Notes under the pieces: model-generated
Told to the model about the DNA's origin: nothing
Databases searched by the model: none
What the model saw: the letters and a program-made list of their open reading frames with translations, nothing else
DNA from: Chelydra serpentina
Lineage: Eukaryota > Chordata > Testudines > Chelydridae
DNA length: 64,000 nucleotides
Direction of reading: 5' to 3'
Assembly: GCA_037349315.1 (NCBI GenBank)
Contig: JBAIAC010000026.1
Location: 22,349,501-22,413,500 of the forward strand
Position numbers and translations under genes: made by a program
Part shown: positions 21,501 through 30,860 of the stretch, piece by piece
Layout of the letters: every line of letters begins with the position of its first letter
Numbering within the stretch: position 1 is the first letter of the stretch

Positions 21501-24500
21501 TAACCCGTCTGCTGGCTTTATGAGGCAGTGCTGCCCTGACCTCCCTCAGTTTTTTCTTACAACTGGAGTTGGAACTCTGTGCAGTTAATGCTCCACACAA
21601 CCTGGCAAATTCATATCTTAGCCTAGTTTGTTGCATCATCATCACTCCCATAACCGCATTGGTCGTTGAGGCACCATCATTGATGAGCAATCAACCAATT
21701 GTCTCCACCCCTGACGATTGTGTGTCAGTGCTTGAGTCTCTGCGAAGTCCATTCCTGTCCACTCTTTTATGTTGTCAGTCCATCTCTTCTTCTGTCTACC
21801 TCTTCTTCTCTCCCCCTGTACTTTCCCTTGGAAGATGATCTTGGATAGGCCAGATCTTGTTGCATGGCTGTACCACTTCAGCTTGCGCTTCTTTGCAGTC
21901 TTTAGGGTGTCTTCATATAACCCAGCGCATTGGGTGATGATGTTGCGGACCTCTTCATTAGTGATGTGGTCGAAGTAGGAGATGCCCAGGATTTTATGGA
22001 AGTATCTCATCTCTTCTACCTGTATTTTCCATTCAAGTTCTGTCGTAAGGTTCCATGTCTCGCACGCATACAGAAAAATGGAGATGACCAATGCGTGCAG
22101 CAGTTTCAGTTTGGATTCCAGGGAGATGTTCTTATTCCTCCAAAATGGCTTTAGCTTTGCCACTGCTGTTGCTGTTTGCGCGGTTCTTGCCCAACTTTCT
22201 GCCTTGGATCTTTCATCAGTGATGATTGCCTCCAAATACTTGAACTGTTTCCAGCTCTTGTCCACTGACAGTGATATGTGAGCTGATCCCATCACGTTTG
22301 TTTGTCATCAGCTTGGTTTTCTCTGTACTCATTTCCATGCCATATTTTGCAGAGGTTTCATCCAGTTGTTTCACAAGGTTGGCAAGTTCATCTTTGCTGC
22401 CTGCCTGGCCATCAATGTCATCAGCGAACTGAAGATTTGAGATTGTTCGTCCCCCAATGCTGACTGTGCATGTGATCATCTAGGGCATCAGTCATTATGC
22501 GCTCCAAGTAGATGTTGAACAGTGTAGGCAAAGGAAGGCAGCCTTTCCGGACTCCAACAGTGTTGCAAAACCACTCTCCTATTGTGCCATTGACGAGAAC
22601 TGTACTGCTGGCCTTGGCATACAGTTGTTTAATGGTAAGAATAAGCTTACGACCAACATTGTACTTCTTCATGGTTGCCCAGAGAGCTTCGTGCCATACT
22701 CTGTCAAACGCCTTCTTGAAGTCAACAAAGACGTGATATATGTCCTGCTGGTGTTGTAAGTACTTCTCACATAGAACACTAAGATTGAAAATCTGTTCTG
22801 TGGTACTTCTTCCCGCACGAAAGCCAGCCTGTTCTTCAGCGATGATATTCTCTGCTTGTGGCTTCAGTCTGTTCAATATGACTTTCAACATCACTTTGCT
22901 GAGATGGCTAATTAAGCTTATGGTCCGGTAATTTTGACACAATTGCAGATTGTCTTTCTTTGGCAGAGTGATGATTAGTGACTGTGTCCATTTGGGGTCC
23001 ACTCACCGGTCTTCCAGATCTTGTTGCAGATCTTGGTGAGTGCATCTATTACTATTTCTCCTCCGAACTTCATCAGTTCAGCTGGGATGATGTCAATACC
23101 TGTAGCCTTTCCGTTCTTGAGCGATTTTCACAGCTGTCTCCACTTCTTCACGTAGTATTGGAAAGTCATCCTCCTCTGTTGAATCTGGGCTGTCTCAGAC
23201 ACCCATTTGTCTGGTGGTTGTGTAGATCAGAGCAGTAGTTAGTCCACCCATTGATGAAGTCCCTTTCTTCTAGAAGAATGTTCCCTTCTTTGTCTTGAAT
23301 TGTGTTACCTTTGGTCCACCTTTCCTTTGTCAGATCTTTTACAACCTGGAAGGCTCGTTTGCTATTTTTATTATTGATACTCTCTTCAATTTTAGAGCAT
23401 TGTTTTTCAATCCATATCTCCTTGGCCACCTTCATTCCTTTCTTGATCTCTCTGCCAATTGCTCTGTATTTATCAGATCCCTCAGAGCTCTTCTTGTCTC
23501 TCTTAAGTTCTCTTCTGATGTCACACATTTGTAGTATTTCATTTGTGACCCATGGTTTTGTCATCTTACGATGTTTCCCAAAGGTGTCCATTGCTGCCTC
23601 ATTCATTACAGCGTTGAAATTGTTGGCCATTGTTTCTATGTCTTTCTCTAGAGCAAACAGTGGGATAAATTTTCCGCCGCTCATTGTTTGGAATGACTCT
23701 GCAATGTTTCGGTCTCTGAGTCTTTCTAAGTCAAACTTGGTTCTGGTAAACTTTGACCTGATTTTCATTAGCCACAGCCAAAAATTTAGCATCACAAGTT
23801 CGTGATCACTTCCAATATCAGCACCAGGGAAGCTCTTTGTTTTAGCTCTGTTAATCCCAGAACGAAATTGGTTTTGCACCATGATGTAGTCGCTCTGGCT
23901 GTGATCTAGACCATTAGGTGCATGCCATGTTAATCTGGATGCTTTATGAGCTCCTAATGTGTTTGCAAGAACCAGATTGTTATAGCTCGCAAACTGCACA
24001 AGTCTCAATCCTCTCTCATTGGTTACCGCATTACAGAAAGGGCCACAGTAATCTCGCCAATCTGCCTGTGCATCAGTACCCACTTTAACATTCCTTGTAC
24101 AATCAGGATATATTTCTTGTGTACCATATCAATGATGTCTTGGAGCTGATTGTAAAAATCTTCAATTTGCTCATGGTCATAGTCTGTTGTAGGGATGTAG
24201 ACTTGTACCACTGTGACATTAAATGTTACTGCCATTAGACGGATGGAAATAAGCTTGCTGGACATTGGGAGGCATCCTAATACTGAATATTTGATATCTT
24301 TATGCATAAGAAATCCTATGCTATTGACATGTTTGTCCTCTCCACTGTAATAGAGTACATGGCCTTCTTCCGTTAGTACCTCTCCAAAGTTCTTCCATCT
24401 GACCTCAGAGATTCCTAGGAGGTGCCAGGTGTACTGTTCCATTTCGTATGTGAGTTCTTTCAGCCTCCCTATTTGTCTCAATGTCCTTACATTCCATGTG

Positions 24501-27500
24501 GCTATGGTGATGTTGTCTCTTCCACAGATCCTCTTTGTTGGGGTTACACCATTAGTGTACTTGTCGCGTCTGCCCTGGTGGGAGATGGATGGCGTGGCCA
24601 TTATTAACCCGGGCTGGGATCAATCCGGTATGGACATCATTGACTTGTTCATCATATAGTGTGTCTTCGGCAAATTTCTCTCCAGGCAGCCCCCCTTTAG
24701 TCTCCTCTTATGACGAACAGTGGGCCTATTCTGTCCCCGGACCCACAAGGGGGTGGTTGTATATAGTTATTAATTAGTTAGTATTGCTAATTAAAAGTTT
24801 TAGTATAGTCATACTGGTAGTGCTCCCTGCTGATTCCCTCACTGAGGTTCAAGCATTGCTGTTCGTTTGGAGTGGTGATTCCCAATAGTGACCCCCCACA
24901 CGAGGTGCTTGCTTTGCCTTGGCAAAGCCCTATTTATGAGCATTGTTCGATCTGCAGATCGTTCAAAAAGTGGATTCAAGTGGTGCGGGACTTTCGCCTT
25001 AACCAGCACCTGGTTGAGCAGGCCATGAGGTCTTACCCAGTACCAAAGCCTTCCTCGGGCTGCAGATAGCCCTCTGGCTTGGAAAGTGTTCCTGCCTCTC
25101 GTTCCAAGGCAGGGATCTCTCCGAAGAGGCACAGGAATCGTTCATCATCGACCTCAAGGAAGAGGTCACATAAGACTGATTGGGAGCACCCCAGTTCACA
25201 GGGTGACTCTTCTGCCTCCTCTAAGATGAGCATGGACTGGCGTGGTGCTGGCTCCAGTGCATAGGAGCTTCTGATCCTTCCTTGGTACAGGGTAGGGAGG
25301 GCAGACATCCTGTACCACTGACTCTGGTTCTGGCCTCCAGGTGTCCTTTGAGTCCAATATAGATGGAAATCAGACTTGCCACACCCACTAAAAAAAAAAA
25401 TTGGGCTTGTTTTAAGCTAAGTTGGCTCCTGCGTTGCGTTGGCTAGTTTTTTTGCTTGCAGGGCTTTTACAGTAGCTTGTCGCTTCTCGTTTTTTGATTG
25501 CCTCGCAGCCCTGGCCCGCCCCTGGTCCCAGCCAATCGGAAAGCTTGAATCGGGTGATTGGCATTTTGTTCCAGTCCAGGTACAGCATGTGAGAGTCCCC
25601 TGCATACCTGCCCTGTGCGTGGCAGCGTGCGTGTGGAGTGCTTTGTTAAATAACTATTTAAACTTTAAAAGTCCAGTTCCTGCCTTCCTGTGCCTGCCGC
25701 TGCACTGCAGAGTAGCTCCGAGCACCCCGTGAGACAGGACAGCACCGGGGGAGGGGGAGTCGCAGGGGGAGGTCCTCCCTGTGTTTTGTTAAAAAAACAT
25801 TAAAATTCTGGAGGGGGGGAGAGAAGCCCCGACCCCAGCAGGAGCTTTGCGGGGGTGGGAGGAGGGAGAGCTACAGCACTGCTTAAATTTCTTGCCAGTG
25901 TTAATCTGGATTTCAGCAGGTGTATTGAGATTGGGGCTGACGGCTGTAGCGTCATGGTCGGCCGTAAAAATTTTGTGTACACGGATCTGCTCAAGAGAAT
26001 GAGAGTCTCACTCTCATCAAATGGGTATTTCACTCCATCCAGCTGTGTGCCAGTAAAGCTGTAGAAATACTGCCATGCAGTCTAGAGTATTTAGTCTCCC
26101 ATTTCTACAGCTGGTTCTCTCTCAGCCCCCAGAGACATTCCAGGTGATGAATACTGGTAATATGCCCCTGAAGCTTGTTCAGCTGTCAGTGATGAGATGG
26201 CTCTCCATTCACGACTGCTGTGTGCGCATACTGGATCAGTGGGATGAGTTGAAACTTCGCTTCCAACTGAGCAACGATCATCGGCGATGCTATGGCGCGG
26301 AAATTCTGTACAACATGTATTGCAACCCTGCGAATAAACTGTATTTACATTTTCTAACACCAATTCTGCAAGAATTCTCCAGAATCAACAAAGTGTTCCA
26401 CTGGAATCTGGCGGTAATACCTTCAAGATGCTGGACACCCTCCTGTCTTTCTTTCAAAGTCTTTTAGTTAAATTATTGTTTCCAGAGTGCATCCCTGCAT
26501 CGGACGCTAAACTCCTAGAAGTCAATTTGAGTGACACAGCCAGCCACTTGCCACTGTCTGTTATTCGTTTAGGTGCAATGTTCACTATTGCTCTAGGAAA
26601 TGCAAAGCTTAAGAAAGCCGTTGAAGAGGGTTTAAAGAGTAGATGCCGAGAGTTCCTTCTTGAAGTGGCTAAACAAGTACAGTCAAGACTACCAGCGAAT
26701 ATCCATCTGTGGAACTCTGTCGGTGACTAGTCTATCCATTATTCTGTCTCCGGAAAAACCTCAAGTAGTGAACATCTCCATGATAATCCTTTTCAATGGT
26801 GACTTGGGGGCCTTTGATACCCAGTATCAAGCCATCAACTGCCAGAAATGGAAGAATACAGATGACTAACAAGCAGAGCAGTTCTGGGTGGAGGTCTACA
26901 ACTTTGAGGACAGTAGCGGCGAACGCTGCTTTAAAGAGCTAGCCCTGTTTGCGCTTTCTCTACTTGCCATGCTTCTCAGCGATGCTGATGTGGAACGAGT
27001 GTTCTCGCAGATGAACATCATTAAGTTCGAGCAACGGAACAGGATTGGTCACCAGATTCTGAACAGTATACTGCATTTCCAGTACGAGTTAAGACAATGG
27101 GGGCTGTGCTGTAAAGTTTTTGTTCCAACCCAGGATATGCTTCGACGCTTTACCACAGGAATGTACTATCCACAGGAAGCGGATCCCATTCTCACCAGAG
27201 ATGATGTAGAGAGAGAGGAGGATGACATTTAACTGAAGTTAACAATCAAATCCAGGCGGCAAACACAAGCAGCCTGAAATGATAGGGATACAGAGAGGAG
27301 GAGAGGGGTGGTAGTGGTGGAGGTTGCGGGAAAACGGTCGCAATCTCATTGCCGGTCTCTTAAAGGGTTTGGGGGGGCAGGAGTTTCTCTGTTAATCGTT
27401 CAAACGCACTGAAAATGTTTTGTTTTATTTTATATATATATTTATATTTATATTTGCAGTTTTGCACCCAAACTGTTGTTGAAGAACCGCCCCCTATTTA

Positions 27501-30471
27501 ACCTGTCCATGTTTGCTGCAGTCTCTATCCGGCAGAATGGTTACAACGTAAATGTTCCTTTTTGTTGTGTGCACTTTAACGTTAAAAATAAAGCATTATA
27601 AAAACTCCTTTTTCAAATGGGCTCCTTTTTTTGGGCAAGGAAGGGCAGGAAGGGGCTCCTGGAGAAACTCGTGGACATTCTCCATCCCTCTGTTCCTGGG
27701 AGAGAGGCCCTTCCGCTTAATGAGGCAGTCCTTGAGCCTTTGATGGCTCTTTGGGGCACACTGGCCTGAGTACACTGGTAGCCAGGTACTCGGAGAAGCA
27801 CTATTTTGTGCCAGTTCACGGATATGAGGGGTTTTATTCCCACCCACCCCCAAACTTCCCTGGCGGTCACAGTGATGAATGACCAGGCCCAGCATGGCAG
27901 GTTCAAGTCCTCCTCCAAGGACAGAAACTAGAATTGCCTAGACCACCTCCGGCAGAAAGGTGTACACTTCATTATCAGTTCATAAGAGGATTGCAAACCA
28001 GCAAGCCCTGCTGGCCAAATATAACTTCCTCAACTGGTTGGCTATGGCCAAGCTTGAGGAGCAATTGCCTGAGGTCTCTCGGGACATATTTTGGATGTTT
28101 GTTGCTGAGGGTTACTTGGTGGCAAAAAAGTCCTTCCAATCCGCCCTTGATATGGTGGACACTTTTTTGGCCAGGCCGATGGGCTCAGCAGTTACCATGA
28201 GGAGGTCTTCCTGGCTCCAGAATTCAGGGATTGAACTGTATGTCCAGCAAGCAATTGAGGACTTGTCGTTCGATGGCTGAACCTTGTTTTCGGACAAGAC
28301 TGATGAAACCCTCTATTCCTTCAAGGATTTTAGGGTTACCTTACGGTCTCTGCAGGTGTATATTCCACCCACGCAGAGATGCCATTATGGGGCATAGCAA
28401 CAGTAGCTGTACAGGCCACAGGCCCCTTTGCATATTCCTTCCACCCAAGACAGTGAGACTAGCCTAGGAAGAGGGATAGGTCTCATAAGAGGACGCACTT
28501 GATCTCTGGGACCGGCCGTTCTGCACACCCCCCTTCAGTGCCTGTCAAGAGCCCATTTTGACTCATTTGTCCAGAGACTGTGCTAGTTGTTCTTCCTCTC
28601 TGGTCATTCCCCCATTCCTATGGGACAGGCTGGCCTGCTTTTACAATGCCTTGGTCTCGATAACATCTGACAGCTAGGTCCTAGACTCTGTTAGTTTGGA
28701 CTCTGCCATCCAGTTCCTCTCCATGCCCCCTCACAGCCCCCCTGTCCCTCTTCAGGGACCCCTTGCACAAGATACTTCTCTTCAAGCAGGTCAGCTGTCT
28801 GATAATATTGGGAGCAGTGGAGGAGATTCCGTGAGAACAGTTCAGTCACAGGTTCTCTCATGATATTTCCTGATACTGAAATCCAAGGGTGGGAGGAAAC
28901 CCATCCTTAACCTCCAGACAAGTTAATCAGATACGTGAGAATAACCATGCAGAACCTATGAGGTTCCTCCCTGCTTTGTCTCGGAATGACTGGTTTGCTG
29001 CTCTGGACTTTCAAGACACCTACTTCCATGTGACCATTCTGCCAAGTCACAAGATGTATCTTCACTTTATGGGAGGAGGCTGCCACTTTCTGTATATGGT
29101 TCTCCTGTTCAGCCTCTCTTCTATGCCCCGAGTCTCCACCAAATGCATGGTGGTGATCAGGATGCACCTCAGGAGGAAGGAAATCCTTATCTTCCCTTAT
29201 CTTGATGAGTGGTTGCTGAAGGATGGCTCCAGAGAAGAGGTTCTCGCCCATGTCGACATCACACTATGCTTGGTCAACCGTTTGGGAATCATTCTAAATG
29301 CTGTCAAGTTGACTTTGTCCCCCACTCAGCAAATAAAGTTCGTTGGGGCCATGTTAGATTCCATGAAGTTGAGGGCATTCCTGCCGACTGACCATTTATA
29401 GACTTGGCTGGGCTAAATAAGAATAAAATATGTTTGGAGCTTTAGCGAATGTTGATTCCTGACACACGGTGCTAGGTGTTGAACTATAATTTTTGTTGTT
29501 TTATTTTTTAAAGCAGGGACATTTACTTTTCCAAAATTTCAAATTGTTGAAGTTTCTACTGGCCCTAATTCACTCTTCTGATACTGCTGCTGAGCAAGTT
29601 AGTGCAGGTTGCTTGACCCTCCTGAGCAGAAAATAAAATTGACTACCACTAAAATCAGTTTCTGCGTATAAGGTACTATGGGGCCAACTGTGGGAGGTGT
29701 CTGTTGAAAAAGATATTTGTCATCTGCTTTCTTCTGTTAAAGAAGTTTGTTAATATGAATTTCTAGAATTAACTCTCAACTAAAGGAGTGGGTATAGCCA
29801 TTGTAGTTTGTATTGGAGCATCTCTAATACAGCTGTGGGCTGAATAGTAGATTATATTCTATTGTTCACTTAGATCACCTGTTGTTAATACCTTCTAAAT
29901 CCATAAGAAAGTGGTCCCCTCTTTCACCTTATTGCTCAAAGTTCACAGAGCTGGTTAGGAAAACATTCTTTTAAGCTTGTATCACAGCCAAATAATTTCA
30001 TTTTATGTTCTGTCTCCTGAAGTACAAGTTTAATGGATATTAATTTCAGTTTTGATGTATAACATATTCTCTCCTGTTAAGCATCTTGACCAAATAGTTA
30101 TTTACACACCACCTCCCAAAACCAGGTAAGTTCAGGCTCATTTGAATTGGTATAGAGAAATGAGTCGTGCTTCTAATCCTGAATGCAGCATCCTTAACAG
30201 AGCACCAGTTCTGCACGCCATTATTTTTTTTCATCAGTTTCTTTTTTCTCCAGTGTGTGCTTTATTTTTTTAAACTATAAGTCCACCGTACATTTTTTCA
30301 TACTATTTAATCAAAATATATTATAATCTAATTTTTTATTTTACATGATAATTTACTACATTTCCCCACTTCATTATTGTAGGTGCACAAAAAGCATATC
30401 ATTCTACTGCATTGATACCAGAAGAAATGGAAGAATCCTCAGAAGATAGTGAAACAGAGAGTGATGACTAG
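3470..30471 (+). CDS. TDRD12: TDRD12, 3' part of gene (five exons)
   Basis: Tudor domain-containing 12, a germline RNA helicase-like protein of the piRNA pathway. The exons seen are 3470-3524, 16955-17068, 17168-17321, 17423-17489 and 30383-30471. They join in one frame (segments of 55, 114, 154, 67 and 89 nt) ending in TAG. The joined sequence gives a CS/HSP20-like domain (motifs [47 protein letters not shown]) and an acidic tail ending ETESDD. TDRD12 is known to end with a CS domain. The tail-to-tail position next to SLC7A9 matches the human order. The helicase and Tudor domains must lie left of the window. The last intron is 12.9 kb and full of retrotransposons. Gene identity rests on recognition of the domain plus synteny; no alignment was run. 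Confidence 0.85.
3525..4977. other. intron of TDRD12, nothing recognised
   Basis: Unique-looking intron sequence up to the CR1 3' end. Small open frames here have no family-like content. Confidence 0.5.
5703..5987 (-). pseudogene. CR1 reverse transcriptase fragment
   Basis: Contains [20 protein letters not shown], matching the RT block before the active site, and YADHTKLGG where the active-site YADD/FADD should be. The second catalytic Asp is changed to His, so this copy could not polymerise even if expressed. Confidence 0.8.
7008..7545 (-). pseudogene. CR1 endonuclease fragment
   Basis: Minus-strand frame with [24 protein letters not shown], then (after stops) [20 protein letters not shown] and [19 protein letters not shown]. 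This is the C-terminal half of the APE-type endonuclease of CR1 ORF2. The metal-site GDFN is degraded to EDFN followed by a stop. Confidence 0.75.
8380..8830 (+). mobile_element. L2/CR1-clade LINE 3' ORF remnant
   Basis: The plus strand encodes [20 protein letters not shown], followed in other frames by LVQN-, HWLP- and LTYKALN-like pieces. This is the C-terminal RT region typical of L2-type LINEs. Heavily decayed. Confidence 0.5.
9371..9983. mobile_element. Tc1/mariner-type non-autonomous element, 613 bp
   Basis: Ends are CAGTAACTCCTCACTTAA and TTAAGTGAGGAGTTACTG, with TA on both sides (TA target duplication). No transposase ORF. It sits inside DIRS copy A. A 1007-bp relative is at 42974-43980. 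Confidence 0.8.
10221..11240 (+). pseudogene. DIRS RNase H end and tyrosine recombinase, broken
   Basis: In order: [13 protein letters not shown] (RNase H side), [20 protein letters not shown], a recombinase N-terminal segment ([12 protein letters not shown]), [20 protein letters not shown], and a C-terminal end resembling [15 protein letters not shown]. The pieces are in different frames with stops, so no protein is made. The same order is seen in DIRS copy D (62500-63680). Confidence 0.6.
11891..11962 (+). other. tRNA-like unit 1 in Harbinger leader
   Basis: An A box-like TAGCTCAGCGTTCTGAGC and B box GAGTTCAATCC are spaced as in a tRNA. The D-arm GCTC/GAGC pairs. The anticodon stem is poor, so it is tRNA-derived (as in turtle tRNA SINE heads), not a working tRNA. 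Confidence 0.55.
12215..12284 (+). other. tRNA-like unit 2 in Harbinger leader
   Basis: Second copy with A box TAGCTCAGCGGTATGAGC and B box GAGTTCAATCC, better preserved in the D arm than unit 1. Lies about 260 bp upstream of the transposase start. Could act as an internal Pol III promoter; this is inference. Confidence 0.55.
12297..12395 (+). repeat. 52-bp tandem repeat, two units
   Basis: ATTGTACCATCTGCAGCTGG at 12297 is followed by ATTGTACTATCTGCAGCTAG at 12349, each continuing with AAGGAAA and CCTAACCC. Part of the transposase leader. Confidence 0.7.
12544..13839 (+). CDS. Harbinger DDE transposase (HARBI1-like)
   Basis: Nuclease that would cut and rejoin the transposon ends. The frame is open from 12388, but the N-terminal 52 residues are low-complexity, so the Met at 12544 ([11 protein letters not shown]) is preferred, giving 431 residues. 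A predicted helix-turn-helix ([20 protein letters not shown] then FGVGKSTV) precedes the catalytic DDE_Tnp_4 domain: Asp214 in [10 protein letters not shown], Asp302 in ILGDPAYPL, Glu338 in [13 protein letters not shown]. Asp302 and Glu338 are 35 residues apart, and the conserved VHDARIF is present. No stop or frameshift. No intron is needed. The 3' UTR has AATAAA at 13947-13952. Confidence 0.9.
   Translation: MEHDQITATVMAVMNTTRIVQEYMETENRELLEQQEARTRQYQPEESDEDMETDLSQKRPPRKVDIMVVMGLVDTVERRFWARETSTEWWDHIVLQVWDESQWLRNFRMRKGTFMELCELLSPALKRQNTKMRAALTVEKRLAIALWKLATPDSYRSVANQFGVGKSTVGAVVMQVARAITKLLVPRVVSLGNVQLILDGFAAMGFPNCGGAIDGTHIPILAPDHQASEYITRKGYFSIVLQALVDHKGRFTNINVGWPGKVHDARIFRNSGLFQLLQQGTFFPDQKITVGDVEMPIVILGDPAYPLMPWLMKPYTGSLDSSQDLFNYRLSKCRMVVECAFGRLKARWRSLLTRLDLSETNVPIVITACCALHNICESKGETFMAGWEVEANRLAAGYAQPDTRAITRVQQGALRIREALKTSFMNGQDAV
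14118..16101 (-). CDS. Harbinger Myb/SANT-like DNA-binding protein, two exons
   Basis: Second protein of PIF/Harbinger elements; it binds the transposon ends and carries the transposase to the nucleus. Exon 1 runs from MMESQNRRR (Met at 16101, or 16128 upstream) to 15573; exon 2 is 14659-14118. The donor TCTG|GTGAGT and acceptor CTTCCTCCCACAG join codon-perfectly (T-S-A-T-N-V). Total 356-365 residues. The Myb_DNA-bind_4-type domain is near the N-terminus ([49 protein letters not shown]), followed by an acidic stretch ([12 protein letters not shown]) and a charged coiled-coil-like region ([20 protein letters not shown]). No stop or frameshift. Confidence 0.85.
15195..15491 (+). CDS. third open frame in the Harbinger, unknown product
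   Basis: A plus-strand frame inside the intron of the minus-strand Myb-like gene. It is open from 14892, but only the part after the acceptor-like TTTCAACCAG (15194) looks like protein: [60 protein letters not shown], ending EHVNRLFE and TAG (98 residues). Third-position G/C is frequent and the composition is globular and helical. A Met start lies at 15201. I do not recognise the family. It may be a captured host exon, a third element protein, or chance. Confidence 0.4.
   Translation, partial: VPMNDITLLRITHTDKERMLLECQQKPGPYAAMLCKALIPDYVLLAWRGRVCYHGAQDKAALPRNLMHRLWEHIQEIFLEMSPEDFCSIPEHVNRLFE
16955..17068 (+). CDS. TDRD12: TDRD12 exon, start of CS domain
   Basis: Acceptor AAAATTTTAG, donor CAG|GTAGGT. 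It encodes [20 protein letters not shown] and onward to the GDKVVF segment: the first beta strands of a CS/p23-like domain. It starts with one base completing a Cys codon and ends two bases into a Ser codon. Confidence 0.85.
17168..17321 (+). CDS. TDRD12: TDRD12 exon, middle of CS domain
   Basis: The acceptor is AAATACAG at 17167. A second AG eleven bases downstream (TTTTTCAG) would give a stop within eight codons, so the upstream site is chosen. It encodes [15 protein letters not shown] through [10 protein letters not shown]. The donor is AAG|GTGAAT. Confidence 0.85.
17423..17489 (+). CDS. TDRD12: TDRD12 exon, end of CS domain
   Basis: Acceptor TTCTGTTAACAG, donor TTG|GTAAGA. It encodes [20 protein letters not shown] plus PV and one base of a Gly codon. 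An Asn/Trp-rich segment of this kind closes CS domains. Confidence 0.85.
17490..18921. other. TDRD12 last intron, left part
   Basis: AT-rich intron; from about 18130 it is more mixed and may be old repeat, but I could not name it. Confidence 0.4.
18922..19728 (+). mobile_element. Gypsy-type solo LTR
   Basis: Begins TGTGATGGGGTATA and ends GCATCCCAGTTACA (TG...CA ends). The end block GGGGCGCTCGTGAGAGGTGA is the form I associate with turtle Gypsy LTRs. Flanks CAGCC and AAGCC match at 4 of 5 bases. No internal region is present, so a solo LTR. Confidence 0.6.
19729..20176. other. TDRD12 last intron, no named feature
   Basis: AT-rich, nothing recognised. Confidence 0.4.
20177..20960. mobile_element. 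possible LTR or other long repeat
   Basis: Starts TGTCACAGTTCCTGGATTAA and has a T-rich TTTATT (AATAAA on the minus strand) near 20430, as an antisense LTR would. No clear right edge or target duplication. Weak call. Confidence 0.3.
20961..21633. other. TDRD12 last intron, no named feature
   Basis: Nothing recognised between the possible LTR and the RTE 3' tail. Confidence 0.4.
21642..22295 (-). pseudogene. RTE C-terminal region
   Basis: 217-codon frame with [60 protein letters not shown] and the basic [10 protein letters not shown]. This C-terminal pattern is common to RTE-like LINEs and ends just before the GATGATG tail. Confidence 0.75.
22216..23002 (-). pseudogene. RTE reverse transcriptase core
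   Basis: Two overlapping frames. The first has [53 protein letters not shown] and [14 protein letters not shown]; the second has [20 protein letters not shown]. Blocks A to C of the RT, including FADD, are present but split by a frameshift at about 22450. Confidence 0.75.
23166..24083 (-). pseudogene. RTE linker between endonuclease and RT
   Basis: 305-codon frame with [40 protein letters not shown] and a basic linker ([20 protein letters not shown]). It continues the RTE order after a frameshift. No intact start of its own. Confidence 0.7.
24023..24601 (-). pseudogene. RTE endonuclease part
   Basis: Open stretch with [30 protein letters not shown] and [20 protein letters not shown]. It overlaps the next frame (23166-24083) near 24050, which marks a frameshift. 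The GDFN-type motif is lost at that point (VQGMLKW). Confidence 0.7.
25385..27610 (+). mobile_element. hAT transposase remnant (ZNF862-like family)
   Basis: Inserted in DIRS copy B. Plus-strand frames in order: [25 protein letters not shown] (25860-26060), [20 protein letters not shown] (26075-26467), [20 protein letters not shown] (26428-26730), and a dimerisation domain with [20 protein letters not shown] (26888-27232). The segments match hAT-derived proteins of the ZNF862 type. The BED finger and part of the catalytic core are missing and frames are shifted. The 3' end has AATAAA (27587-27592). Edges are approximate because no target duplication was found. Confidence 0.6.
26888..27232 (+). 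pseudogene. hAT C-terminal dimerisation domain
   Basis: Open stretch with [40 protein letters not shown] and [14 protein letters not shown], followed by an acidic end ([11 protein letters not shown]). Typical hATC domain that pairs transposase subunits. It ends in a proper stop. The upstream catalytic parts are in other frames. Confidence 0.65.
27960..28280 (+). pseudogene. DIRS gag-like C-terminal fragment (copy B)
   Basis: Contains [40 protein letters not shown] and [20 protein letters not shown] then [10 protein letters not shown]. This is the recurrent Gag C-terminus of reptile DIRS elements. Confidence 0.6.
28889..29401 (+). pseudogene. DIRS reverse transcriptase fragment (copy B)
   Basis: 170-codon frame with [55 protein letters not shown] and [20 protein letters not shown]. 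The active-site YLDD reads YLDE, so the second Asp is lost. Confidence 0.75.
29401..30382. other. TDRD12 last intron, right end
   Basis: AT-rich; ends in the pyrimidine tract and acceptor of the last exon. No repeat named. Confidence 0.5.
30383..30471 (+). CDS. TDRD12: TDRD12 last coding exon, acidic C-terminus
   Basis: Acceptor TTCATTATTGTAG. It completes the Gly codon, then encodes [20 protein letters not shown] and an acidic Ser/Glu/Asp tail ending in TAG at 30469-30471. Confidence 0.85.
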
Positions 30472-30860
30472 CCAGCAGATCAATCTCTATCAATCCCTTT
30501 TCTTCTCCCAACCCAGAATGATTATTAAAGATTGTTTTGCAGCCCTTATTCAGATGAGTATTTCCTCTAAACTCTGTGGAACTAATTCCAGAGTTTAAAG
30601 GCTGCAGGATTGTCTTTAATTTTTTTAGTAAAATAATAGTTAATAGAGCCCTTTTATTGTATTAAAATATGTTGTTTGATTTATTTTGGATACTTGAATT
30701 TGAAATATTTTATACCATGCAAGAAGAAAGATTATGTATGTTCCTCTCAATGTTTTTTGTTAAGTTACTTTAAAATAGTTTTCACTTATTGATGATGTAC
30801 TGTATAAAAAAAACTATGCTGCCCAGATAGCAAAAATAAAGAAAAGGACTAAACTGGGTG
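30472..30860 (+). terminator. TDRD12: TDRD12 3' UTR and polyadenylation signal
   Basis: AT-rich 3' UTR. A canonical AATAAA lies at 30835-30840, about 365 bases after the stop codon, followed by a GT-rich stretch (GGGTGTGGGG). No other canonical hexamer was noticed between the stop and this point. Confidence 0.7.

Larger units (their letters stand above)
21634..24640 (-). mobile_element. RTE-type LINE, near full length
   Basis: About 3.0 kb on the minus strand, the usual RTE length. It runs from an APE endonuclease ([47 protein letters not shown]) through a reverse transcriptase ([21 protein letters not shown]) to the C-terminal [29 protein letters not shown] and PQRPMRLWE. The 3' end runs into a GATGATGATG tail, typical of RTE. 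Four long frames are split by a few frameshifts. The RT active site FADD is intact, so decay is moderate. Confidence 0.75.
24785..29400 (+). mobile_element. DIRS retrotransposon copy B, split by a hAT
   Basis: The 5' gag-like part is 24785-25380 ([26 protein letters not shown]). It is interrupted by hAT DNA (about 25385-27610) and resumes from about 27615 with gag C-terminal sequence and the RT. The 3' side stops at 29400 in the RT, so RNase H, recombinase and right repeats are absent. It lies in the last intron of TDRD12 in the same orientation as the gene. Confidence 0.65.
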
